Positions 39,087 to 46,924 of a DNA stretch of 64,000 nucleotides are shown here, in pieces. Positions within the stretch are counted from its first letter, which is position 1. Every line of letters begins with the position of its first letter. A program made the translations under genes and the position numbers. The notes beneath the pieces were generated by a model. The model was not told where the DNA came from, did no database searches, and saw only the letters and a list, made by a program, of their open reading frames with translations. Where the stretch lies: the IMG/VR virus record IMGVR_UViG_3300050821_017570, positions 123,140-187,139 of that record; one strand, given 5' to 3'. Source of the stretch: a virus.

Positions 39087-39497
39087 TTAGACCTGCGTCA
39101 GCGGGATGACAAAGTTAGTAGAGCCATCCGGTGTGGTGATCTGAACCGTCAGAGTCAGGGTATCGGAGAACAACGTATGGGCAAGCAGTGTCACCGTACC
39201 GATCTGTTCGGATGTCGGTAATGCGGACTGGTCGCCCAGTTGGGCCATAATCATGTTGACCGCAGCGGTGAAATTCGTGATCACAGCCGCGTCGGTTTGC
39301 ATGCGACCGTTGCCCATGATGGTGACAAAGTTCGTGCCGCGGTTGCGTAGTGCGTCGTACTGGCGTAGAAACAGATCCGCAAACTTCTGGCCTAGTTTAA
39401 GCGTACCTTCCAGACCACCAGAATTTGGCAGCGCGTAGTAGACGCCCGAGGGTAGCCCCGTGTTGGCCCCATGGAGGACCTGAAGATCGATCGTCAT
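39087..39497 (-). CDS. gp25-position baseplate protein, 136 aa
   Basis: It stands immediately before the J-like gene, where contractile tails encode the gpW/gp25 wedge protein, and has the right length. The helix KFADLFLRQYDALRNRGTNF and a C-terminal beta part (LTLTVQITTPDGSTNFVIPL) are compatible. I do not see the diagnostic EPR-type motif, so the identity is tentative. Confidence 0.55.
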   Translation of the reverse strand: MTIDLQVLHGANTGLPSGVYYALPNSGGLEGTLKLGQKFADLFLRQYDALRNRGTNFVTIMGNGRMQTDAAVITNFTAAVNMIMAQLGDQSALPTSEQIGTVTLLAHTLFSDTLTLTVQITTPDGSTNFVIPLTQV

Positions 39498-39931
39498 GAT
39501 GGTGCCCTCGTGGTGGCCAGCACCTTATCCGTGCCGGCAAACTGCTGGAGCATCTGATTGTCGTACACGTCTTCCTGCTGAAGCTGCTGGGTCAGATGGG
39601 CAAGAAAATCACGTCTGGTCTGACGTTGGCTAAGGTAGCAGCGCCGGAATGATTCCAACGTATTGACCTGCTGCATGATCGAGATCTGGTCGTCATTCGT
39701 CAGCAGGGTGGAGGCCGGGCTAGCGTAGCCGGCGATCAGGACCGCTTCCATAGCGACCGTGACGGGGGCCCCATACGCGCCCTGTGGCAGGTCCGTGTAT
39801 TGGACAGTTTGACAGAATTCAAAATCGTACGACGCCGTCGTTACCGCCGTGAGGATCTGATGCCGCAGGAGCTGTCGCTGCGTGTACCAGGGAACCGTTT
39901 CGGTCTGAACCTGTCTACCCATGATATTCAT
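39494..39931 (-). CDS. Hypothetical tail-region protein, 145 aa
   Basis: The start at 39931 overlaps the sigma-like gene by 17 bp. The protein is helical and Gln-rich (RQTRRDFLAHLTQQLQQEDV) with a small beta section (QGAYGAPVTVAMEAVLIAGY). Its place between hub and wedge genes suggests a baseplate part. Confidence 0.7.
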   Translation of the reverse strand: MNIMGRQVQTETVPWYTQRQLLRHQILTAVTTASYDFEFCQTVQYTDLPQGAYGAPVTVAMEAVLIAGYASPASTLLTNDDQISIMQQVNTLESFRRCYLSQRQTRRDFLAHLTQQLQQEDVYDNQMLQQFAGTDKVLATTRAPS

Positions 39932-40706
39932 CCAATCGGCCCTGAATCCGTACCGCTCGCTGTGAAACCGCCGCCGGCGAAATACGGAGTCGTTTGGCTA
40001 TCTCTTGAGTCGATAGGACTGGGTAGCCGCGGAAACCAGTCCGATACTGCATGATGACGCGATCAACATCGCCAAGGTCGTGGTAGACTGCGTCGTGCCA
40101 GTCCTGCTCACCCGTCTGGTTGTGCGCAATGATGTCAGGCGACTCTGAATCCTCGTCGCCCATTTCCTCCACTACCGAGAGCGGAACCCCTGCGTGCAAC
40201 ATCTGTCGAACCTTGGTGACCCGTTTGACTGGTAGCTTGGCAATCTCGGCGACTTCCTCGTCCGAGGCCTCCCTACCGAGGTCATCCTGTACCTGCTGGA
40301 TCGCTTTACCAATCACGGCCCGATGTCGCCGTAACCCTTCGGCGATTCGCATGTGTTGGTCTGTTGATGGACCAACCCGTTGGAGCGATTGAAGCTGGCG
40401 ATACACGTGGGTCGCAAGATTAGCCCCACGGTTGGGGTCATACGCCTTTACCGCGTCGGCAGCCATCAGACGGGCTTTGTGGCGCACGATGTTGGACGGC
40501 TGGCTGGTGTACGCGTTGAGCGCATGCTCGATCGTAGGCCCCAGCGCGTTGACCGTGTGGTTCAGATTTTCAGGCGTCTGATTACCCTGCCAGGCCTGGT
40601 ACGCCTCATCAGCCTGTGAAGTCGAGGCGTTGTCCGGCGTACTGGCTGGCCCATATTGGGTGCGTATACCCGGAGAGGCCAGGCTCGGCTGCTTGGATTG
40701 TGTCAC
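39915..40706 (-). CDS. Sigma-70-family RNA polymerase sigma factor, 263 aa
   Basis: Three sigma regions are readable: a region 2-like block AADAVKAYDPNRGANLATHVY (about 82-102), a region 3-like block AIQQVQDDLGREASDEEVAEIAKL (135-158), and a C-terminal region 4 helix-turn-helix (LSTQEIAKRLRISPAAVSQRAVRI, 231-254). The promoter-melting part of region 2 is short and diverged. It may direct host polymerase to phage late promoters. The GTG start lies 98 bp inside the hub gene in another frame, and the gene lies within the tail operon. Confidence 0.75.
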   Translation of the reverse strand: MTQSKQPSLASPGIRTQYGPASTPDNASTSQADEAYQAWQGNQTPENLNHTVNALGPTIEHALNAYTSQPSNIVRHKARLMAADAVKAYDPNRGANLATHVYRQLQSLQRVGPSTDQHMRIAEGLRRHRAVIGKAIQQVQDDLGREASDEEVAEIAKLPVKRVTKVRQMLHAGVPLSVVEEMGDEDSESPDIIAHNQTGEQDWHDAVYHDLGDVDRVIMQYRTGFRGYPVLSTQEIAKRLRISPAAVSQRAVRIQGRLDEYHG

Positions 40707-42114
40707 TGCGCACGTATCCGACTTCTATCAGGGTGTAGGCTTGTCGCTTGACCGCGTCCATACAGAGCTTAACCGCCTGCACAGCACCGTAAACCGAGGG
40801 GGGTGTCTCTATTCCGGCTAACGAAGGGTATAAGACCCTAACCGGCATGCCGACCCCAATGTCGGTACGTAGCGGGCACATCAGGTGCATTGAGTAGCCA
40901 CGGAACGAGTACTCAAGCGCCCACTCTCTGGCGTAGAGGTTGCCGAACCCGCTGGCGATGCCGACCGGGATGTCGGGTGTGTAGACGTTTCCGAACGTAT
41001 CGGTGAACGTTGACAGCCATGGCGGACATGGGACGGCTAGTACCGTACCGAGTGGCGAAGCACCAGAACCGGTGGCACGCTGGTAGGTTCCGATCAGAAA
41101 CGGCACACTGTTGCCGGCTGGTCGGCTATTGCCAGCGATGTTTGATCTCGTCAGCGCTACCCCACGAATCGAATTGGGTTCCTGGTTCGACCAGTTCATG
41201 TCCGTCACGGTACTTGGGTAGATGGTCGTGGCGAGTGCGGCTGGAAAGAAATGGCTATACGGGACAACTTCAGCGTAGCCGTTAAAGGACTCGACTAGTT
41301 TGAACTTGAACTCCTGGCTCATATCGCAGATACGGTTGTAGAACGACTGCATGCGCAGGTCCGTGGTGAAGCTCAGATTGAGATACACGCTGATAGAGTC
41401 GGTGAGATTTTCATAGTTAAGCGGACCAGGTGTCAGGGTACCAACGATTGAGTTCAGCTCAGCTGCGGCGGCCGTGTTGACCTGGGTACCAAAAGCAGCC
41501 AGATAGTCACCCACCACACCACCTCTCTGGGTGTCGGGATTGTTGCTACCCTGGGTGGCGATTGTGACCATACCACGTTGCAGTTCAGTCCAGAAATTCT
41601 GTAAGAGACCACGGCCATTAAACGCATAGGCTGGCGCGATATTTTGGCCAGTTAGAAAGGTGGCACCCAGCACGCCTGTGGTGTCGATGTACGAGCTGGC
41701 GACCAAGCCAGCCATCTGCAGGGTGCCGGTCATCAGGATGTAGAGCTTGCTCACCAGGCGAGCCCTAAGGTTGAAATTTCCCTTATTGAGGTTTGAGGGA
41801 CCCGAGTCATCCAGCACTCCACTAAACGCCACCTGTTCGCCCTGGTTGAGGAGTATGGTTCCGGAGACCGGATCCACCACTGCGGCACTCGCATTCAGGA
41901 TGATCTGGGCAGGTGTACCGCGTCCAACCGACAAGAAACCAGACGCAACGATTCCCGAGCCATCGTTGATGTAGCCAGTCGATAGGCTGCATTCAACGTA
42001 GGCAGGCCCGTTCAGCATGTAGCTGACTTCACAACCCGCCAGCGGGTATGTGACGCCAGCGATACTGAGGGACATCGTCACCGAGACCGGTTCAACCTGA
42101 ATCGGAGTACTCAT
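40609..42114 (-). CDS. Putative baseplate hub protein, 501 aa
   Basis: The start MSTPIQVEPVSV at 42114 overlaps the previous stop (ATGA). It opens with strands (VTMSLSIAGVTYPLAGCEVSY) as in hub proteins that mimic the tail tube, continues with a VGRGTPAQIIL block, and has a long mixed central region. The location after the tape-measure candidate and before the wedge genes matches gpD/gp27-type hubs. The identification is by layout and pattern. Confidence 0.6.
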   Translation of the reverse strand: MSTPIQVEPVSVTMSLSIAGVTYPLAGCEVSYMLNGPAYVECSLSTGYINDGSGIVASGFLSVGRGTPAQIILNASAAVVDPVSGTILLNQGEQVAFSGVLDDSGPSNLNKGNFNLRARLVSKLYILMTGTLQMAGLVASSYIDTTGVLGATFLTGQNIAPAYAFNGRGLLQNFWTELQRGMVTIATQGSNNPDTQRGGVVGDYLAAFGTQVNTAAAAELNSIVGTLTPGPLNYENLTDSISVYLNLSFTTDLRMQSFYNRICDMSQEFKFKLVESFNGYAEVVPYSHFFPAALATTIYPSTVTDMNWSNQEPNSIRGVALTRSNIAGNSRPAGNSVPFLIGTYQRATGSGASPLGTVLAVPCPPWLSTFTDTFGNVYTPDIPVGIASGFGNLYAREWALEYSFRGYSMHLMCPLRTDIGVGMPVRVLYPSLAGIETPPSVYGAVQAVKLCMDAVKRQAYTLIEVGYVRSDTIQAAEPGLSGYTHPIWASQYAGQRLDFTG

Positions 42115-42821
42115 GGGGACGGCTGCGATCCAATGGCGGTCACGATAGCGGCCAACTTGTCCAACGCGGTAGGAGCACCCTGATACCAAGCCAGAATGTC
42201 AGGCGTCATGATACCAGCCGGATTGATGGTCTGGGATCGTGGTAGTGCCTGTTCGATCCAACTGAAGCCAGCCCGCTGGTATGACACTTCCCACGAATTA
42301 CCGCTCACGGGAGCCGCTACCGTGAAGACAAAGTTCATCGTACCACCAGGAGCGGTGACGGTGTTGGAGATACCACCGCTGAAACTGATGGTGACTTCCA
42401 CGCTATTGCCCAGATCGTCGACAATCGTCAAGTGAGTCGAATCAACCATCGTGAGGGTCCACGAGGCCGATTCAGGGGCTGTGGGTGGAATGATACACGA
42501 GAGGGTAGCGGGTGAGCCACCCACGGTGGTGTCCTGCACCACCACACCTGAGTTCTTGAATCGATTACGGATCGTCTGCTTGGTGTAGGTGAGACGCGTG
42601 TCGGTCGCAGTGATGTAATCGATAAGCGGTGACTCGGCAACCAAGTCGGTCAGCAGGAGACAACGCAAAAACAACGTTTCCCGTGAGATCGCCGATCCGA
42701 TGATCGCATCCCTCACGTAGAGTTCTGCCGGGCTGATGACCCTTGGGGTAAAGGTCGGCCAGCAGAACTGCGCAGGTGCGGTCGGATTGTTATCCAGGGT
42801 GGCGAGGAATTGGTTGAACAT
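42111..42821 (-). CDS. Tail-region protein, 236 aa
   Basis: The N-terminal and C-terminal thirds are helical; the middle (about 90-170) is a beta sandwich-like insert (ASWTLTMVDSTHLTIVDDLG, MNFVFTVAAPVSG). It overlaps both neighbours through TAATG and ATGA junctions. It is probably a hub- or tube-associated protein. No family is recognised. Confidence 0.7.
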   Translation of the reverse strand: MFNQFLATLDNNPTAPAQFCWPTFTPRVISPAELYVRDAIIGSAISRETLFLRCLLLTDLVAESPLIDYITATDTRLTYTKQTIRNRFKNSGVVVQDTTVGGSPATLSCIIPPTAPESASWTLTMVDSTHLTIVDDLGNSVEVTISFSGGISNTVTAPGGTMNFVFTVAAPVSGNSWEVSYQRAGFSWIEQALPRSQTINPAGIMTPDILAWYQGAPTALDKLAAIVTAIGSQPSP

Positions 42822-43279
42822 TAGTTGGACATCCAGGCAACGAATTCTAGCTGCCCACGTAGCATATTGCCGTTGTCGGAACTTCCAGTGAGTTGAAACC
42901 CGATGGCGTATCCGGTAAACGACTGCTGCCCTATAATAAGGGTCGAAGGGATCGGGTTATCGGGCGACAGACGGGTATTCTGGTAGACCTGTAGGAACCC
43001 CGAAACGTTGTCGGGCCCCAACGTGTCACTCGACCCACTACAGGCCGAGTTGAGCAACAGGTCGATCGACATCTTGCCCACGTTGTCACCAAACGGTGTC
43101 ACATAGACTGAGCCGTTCAGGGATGGCTGGAACTGTGCCGCAACCGATCCGCTGGCGTTGAAGCCAATCACCACCCCGGTCGTCTGTACGGGACCGAAGT
43201 CGAAAATCACACCCTGAGGGTTGTTGGCCTCAATAGCCACTAACGTTCCGGGCGCGGTCGAAGCAAAGATGTCACTCAT
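42821..43279 (-). CDS. Tail-region protein, 152 aa
   Basis: A beta-rich protein (GVVIGFNASGSVAAQFQPSL, TGYAIGFQLTGSSDNGNML) of tube-protein size. It follows the tape-measure candidate, where contractile phages often encode a tube-initiator or hub-proximal tube-like protein. The call is positional. Confidence 0.7.
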   Translation of the reverse strand: MSDIFASTAPGTLVAIEANNPQGVIFDFGPVQTTGVVIGFNASGSVAAQFQPSLNGSVYVTPFGDNVGKMSIDLLLNSACSGSSDTLGPDNVSGFLQVYQNTRLSPDNPIPSTLIIGQQSFTGYAIGFQLTGSSDNGNMLRGQLEFVAWMSN

Positions 43280-45699
43280 TTGTGGCTTCCTGACATCGGT
43301 TTCGTCCCATTCACCGTGTAGTGGATGTTGTCGGATGCACTACGCGCCTGTGCGGAGAAGTCAGTCGCTGGGATTTGCTGGCCGCCCATGTTGAGGTTGA
43401 TATCGAGCGTACCACCTACGTTGACGTTTTGGGTACCACCACCGCCAGCTCCACCAGCGGTGAGGTTAGCGTTTTTGGTGGCCGCCTTTGCCTTCATGAT
43501 GGCATCATCGCTATCCTGGCCCGCCCCCATATCGTTAACCACCTGGACACCTTCGTCGGTACGCAAGATACCTTGCTTGTCTCGCACTACCGAAGTACCC
43601 AACCGCTCCAATACGCTTAGACGGTTTTCTTTGATCCCGAATCCGCGCAACGTGGTCTGAGCCTCTGTTAGCTGATTCAACGCAGCCGTTTTATCCTCTT
43701 CGGATGCCTTGGGGTCGTTCAGCACCTGCATGGAACTTTGGACCTGCTGACCAGCGCCAACGAACGCATCTTTCTGGTCCTGGTCCGAATTGATGTAATT
43801 AACAAAATCAGTTTCGCGCTTACTGCGCAGGTAGCCCATTGATGCCAGCACATCTTCAGGTTTGCTGATCTTCCCAGTGAAAAGCGCCGGTAGAAGCCCT
43901 TGGTTTTCCTGCAGACGCTGAATCGCTTCGCTCTCGAAGAAAGCACGATTCGATTCAATCTTGTGTCTGGTTGCAGCGGTCTGATCGAGTGTGCGCAGAA
44001 CCATATCGGAACCAAAAAGGTTCCGCTGGTACGTGCCACGGTTTACATTCGTTTCCAGCGCCCTGGTTAGGTCACGTAGTTCGGGAATGGTCGAATGGCT
44101 ACGCCGGGCAACCTCTTCGATATCCGTGACCTGATGGGTCATGAACTGATCGATAGCAAACCGATCTTGTGGGCTTTTGTTCAGATACATAGCGATGCGT
44201 GGATCCGAACGGGCGATCCTCGCCGACTCATCGAAGCTCAGCTTGGCAACCATCCGCTGGTACTTCTCTGGGCCAATCTCACGAATCAGTGACTGTTCAC
44301 TCTCGTTGAGTTCTTCTGCCGTCAGATGTGCACCCAAAAGGTCACGACCAACCCCACCCCGGCGTGCCGTTTCGAGTCGGGCCGCAACGTCGCCACGATC
44401 GATTGACTGCAAGATCTCAGCGCGTTGTTTATGATCAGCCAACTTGAGCATCGAAAATAGTTGCGACCGATCAGCACCACCGGCCCAGCCGGCCATCACA
44501 TCCATCGCACCCTGACGGGCTGAGTCCCCGACATCCATCCGCATGCCAGATTCGACCGCCTGTTGCTGGCTATACCGGCCAACCAGATTCGACATCGCGG
44601 CAACCTGAGTCTGAAACAGTAGGGTACCACCGTTCTGGGACTGCAGCACCTTCGCCATATTGAGCAGCTCGGTACCAGAGGTGCCGGCTGCTTTACCGAA
44701 TGCTTCAATCTCCCTGGCGGCTGCCCGGATCTTCTCGACGTCATCTGCCGAGCCGGCCGTTACGCCAAACGACTGCCCCAACGCCATCGCGGTTTGGCGA
44801 TCGACGCCAAACGTGTTCATAAGTGATCGGACCGCCTTCCCGGCACCGATCGCACCCTGATAGATCGCCGCACCTTTGACGTCGGCTTCAACCTGATAGT
44901 CAACCGTGGCACGCTGTTCCGGTGTAAGAGAAGCGTAACTCCGGCCAGCGAACTTCTCCTCAGTACGCTGCTTACGGGCCGCCTGACGGACCTGTTCACG
45001 ATCAAACTGGGCGGTAAAACCCTGGTCCATCGCGAATAAGCCCAGATCGGCAAACTCATCTTGGTTGAACCCTGACATGGCCGCAACGTCGCGTAACCCG
45101 TTACGCTCTGTCATCAGGCTACGGGCACGTTCCAACGCGTTCAGATTCGACGTGCGGATCTGGCCACCCGGATCCATCATTCGGGCCTGCATGGCCATCG
45201 CCTGAGCACCACTCGCGGTAATCTGATTGGGATTCAGGGCAGAGATAAGATCACCGACACCAGGGATGCCTTGTAGCCAAGGTACGATCTTGTTGAGCGT
45301 GCCACCCATATCGGGGCGACCTAGTGCGTTGGCGATCTGCTGGCCCTCGTTGAACAGGTAGTGCATCTGTGTGTGGTGCAGCAGCTGTTGCTGTTGGAGT
45401 GCCATCATGTCGGCGTTCTGGTTGCCCATAAGCCGACTCATCATGTCGGGGGCTAAGGTAAAACCAGCCGCCGTGGCCATCATGCCTAGGGATCGCCCCA
45501 TAGGTCCAAACTGACTCCCAATGGTTCCAAACCCCATGTAGGCGTTGGGGCCCATATCGGGATTCAGGAACCGTGGGTGGTACGAATAGAGCCCAGGCGC
45601 ATCCTGCTGCTGACCACCGTTAAGGACGGTCATCATCATGCTCATGAGCATGCTTGGGGATAAACCGTCAGGCATATCTACTGAGCCGGAGTCACCCAT
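43276..45699 (-). CDS. Tape-measure protein candidate, 807 aa
   Basis: The longest helix-rich protein of the tail block. Long Ala/Gln/Met/Arg helices (AGAQAMAMQARMMD, QREQVRQAARKQ-type segments) alternate with Gly-rich turns, and the C-terminus ends in a Gly-rich TAGGAGGGGTQNVNVG segment and a short beta part. It follows two chaperone-position genes and precedes hub genes, as tape-measure genes do. No lytic or peptidase motif is seen. Confidence 0.6.
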   Translation of the reverse strand: MGDSGSVDMPDGLSPSMLMSMMMTVLNGGQQQDAPGLYSYHPRFLNPDMGPNAYMGFGTIGSQFGPMGRSLGMMATAAGFTLAPDMMSRLMGNQNADMMALQQQQLLHHTQMHYLFNEGQQIANALGRPDMGGTLNKIVPWLQGIPGVGDLISALNPNQITASGAQAMAMQARMMDPGGQIRTSNLNALERARSLMTERNGLRDVAAMSGFNQDEFADLGLFAMDQGFTAQFDREQVRQAARKQRTEEKFAGRSYASLTPEQRATVDYQVEADVKGAAIYQGAIGAGKAVRSLMNTFGVDRQTAMALGQSFGVTAGSADDVEKIRAAAREIEAFGKAAGTSGTELLNMAKVLQSQNGGTLLFQTQVAAMSNLVGRYSQQQAVESGMRMDVGDSARQGAMDVMAGWAGGADRSQLFSMLKLADHKQRAEILQSIDRGDVAARLETARRGGVGRDLLGAHLTAEELNESEQSLIREIGPEKYQRMVAKLSFDESARIARSDPRIAMYLNKSPQDRFAIDQFMTHQVTDIEEVARRSHSTIPELRDLTRALETNVNRGTYQRNLFGSDMVLRTLDQTAATRHKIESNRAFFESEAIQRLQENQGLLPALFTGKISKPEDVLASMGYLRSKRETDFVNYINSDQDQKDAFVGAGQQVQSSMQVLNDPKASEEDKTAALNQLTEAQTTLRGFGIKENRLSVLERLGTSVVRDKQGILRTDEGVQVVNDMGAGQDSDDAIMKAKAATKNANLTAGGAGGGGTQNVNVGGTLDINLNMGGQQIPATDFSAQARSASDNIHYTVNGTKPMSGSHK

Positions 45700-46061
45700 T
45701 ACTTCGTTACCTTCGCAGCTGTCCGTAGGACATCGAGGTCGTTACCAAATATGGTGACCCACTGGGCCATGCGATCCTCGTACGACATCGTACCGGTATT
45801 CTCACCCTCATAGGGGCCAAACCAAGGCAACACTGCGGCTTCATAACGGTCGATCGCAGCCCGTGCGTAGTTCTGGCACTCTTCGGCACCGACGCCGGCG
45901 ATCGCCTGAGCCCCAACTGCCTTAATCGCATCCAACTCCAGGACCTTAACCCGGGTCTGGTGGTCCAACGCATTTGTCACGAGAGTGAGCTGTTGCCACC
46001 CTCGTTTGGTACGTTGCCAGGCCGTAAAATCGATCGCGCCGACTGACGAGGCCACCACCAT
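45699..46061 (-). CDS. Tail-assembly chaperone-position protein 2, 120 aa
   Basis: The ATG at 46061 (MVVASSVGAID) overlaps the previous stop (TGATG). It is a helical, slightly acidic protein. A pair of small overlapping genes just before the tape measure is the normal site of tail chaperones (G/GT-type). The frame stays open 8 codons upstream of the ATG, so a frameshift product from the previous gene is possible. Confidence 0.55.
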   Translation of the reverse strand: MVVASSVGAIDFTAWQRTKRGWQQLTLVTNALDHQTRVKVLELDAIKAVGAQAIAGVGAEECQNYARAAIDRYEAAVLPWFGPYEGENTGTMSYEDRMAQWVTIFGNDLDVLRTAAKVTK

Positions 46062-46924
46062 CAGGTGTCGGAGTCGGCTTTCCAAAAATCCGGGTTTTCG
46101 GCCTCACGCTGGAGCCGACCAACCAGAACGGTGAACTTCTGGTTTGCCTGCATGATGGCGTTCATGACGGCCGCACTGGTGGTACGTTGGAGATCCTGCC
46201 AGGCCGCCTTGATCGGCCATACACCCTGGCCGCTAGCCGATGGGGTCTCGAACGGTGCAAACGACTTGGCGAGATCATTGGTCGTTTTGAGTTCGGCCAG
46301 CTCACCAGTCATCTTGTACTTACTGAATCGCTCTAACCGTGTCATCAGGTGCTCTTGCGAACCCGGTGCCCCGTTGGTACCTTCGCTGACATCGTCCGCC
46401 CACGCCTGCCGTTTACACTGATTGAGCTGTTCCTCTGTCATCGTCCGCAGCGTTAGGATCAGGGCACCACCGAAAAAGCTGTACTGCTTCTCAAAATGTG
46501 GAGCACCCAGGATGTGGGCCAGATAAGCTGCCTTGTCCGCGTATTCGACTGGGTCTTCTTTCGGCTTTGGTTTCCAGTCGTGGTTCACGTCAGCCGGGTT
46601 TGCCGCTGGAGCACTCGACGTCTGACCACCCGCCAGATCAGGCTTGCCGGTAAACGAGCTGCTGACTTCTTTTAGCTTCTTAGCACGCTCTAGCACATGA
46701 TCAGGAACAATCTGATCTAGCAGGGCAGCCGCTTCGGGTGAGTCCGGCCTACCGCCTATGGCAGGCTTAGCCAGCGCCGGAGCCTTCTCAATGCGGGGTG
46801 CGGCCAGTACCTTGCCGTCCGACGTGATACGGTTCTGCTTACGGAGATCCTCGACTTCTGTATCGAGAAGTTGTTCCAGCTTGAGAAGCGGGTCGATCTG
46901 CTGGTCAGCAGGTAGGTTAGCCAT
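46061..46924 (-). CDS. Tail-assembly chaperone-position protein 1, 287 aa
   Basis: GGAG lies 6 nt before the ATG at 46924 (8-bp overlap with the spike gene). The N-terminal 120 residues are charged and Pro-rich; the C-terminal part is helical with YSFFGGALILTLRTMTEEQL. Position and overlap with the next small gene point to tail assembly. A T-run near the 3' end (46084-46088) could be a slippage site. Confidence 0.55.
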   Translation of the reverse strand: MANLPADQQIDPLLKLEQLLDTEVEDLRKQNRITSDGKVLAAPRIEKAPALAKPAIGGRPDSPEAAALLDQIVPDHVLERAKKLKEVSSSFTGKPDLAGGQTSSAPAANPADVNHDWKPKPKEDPVEYADKAAYLAHILGAPHFEKQYSFFGGALILTLRTMTEEQLNQCKRQAWADDVSEGTNGAPGSQEHLMTRLERFSKYKMTGELAELKTTNDLAKSFAPFETPSASGQGVWPIKAAWQDLQRTTSAAVMNAIMQANQKFTVLVGRLQREAENPDFWKADSDT

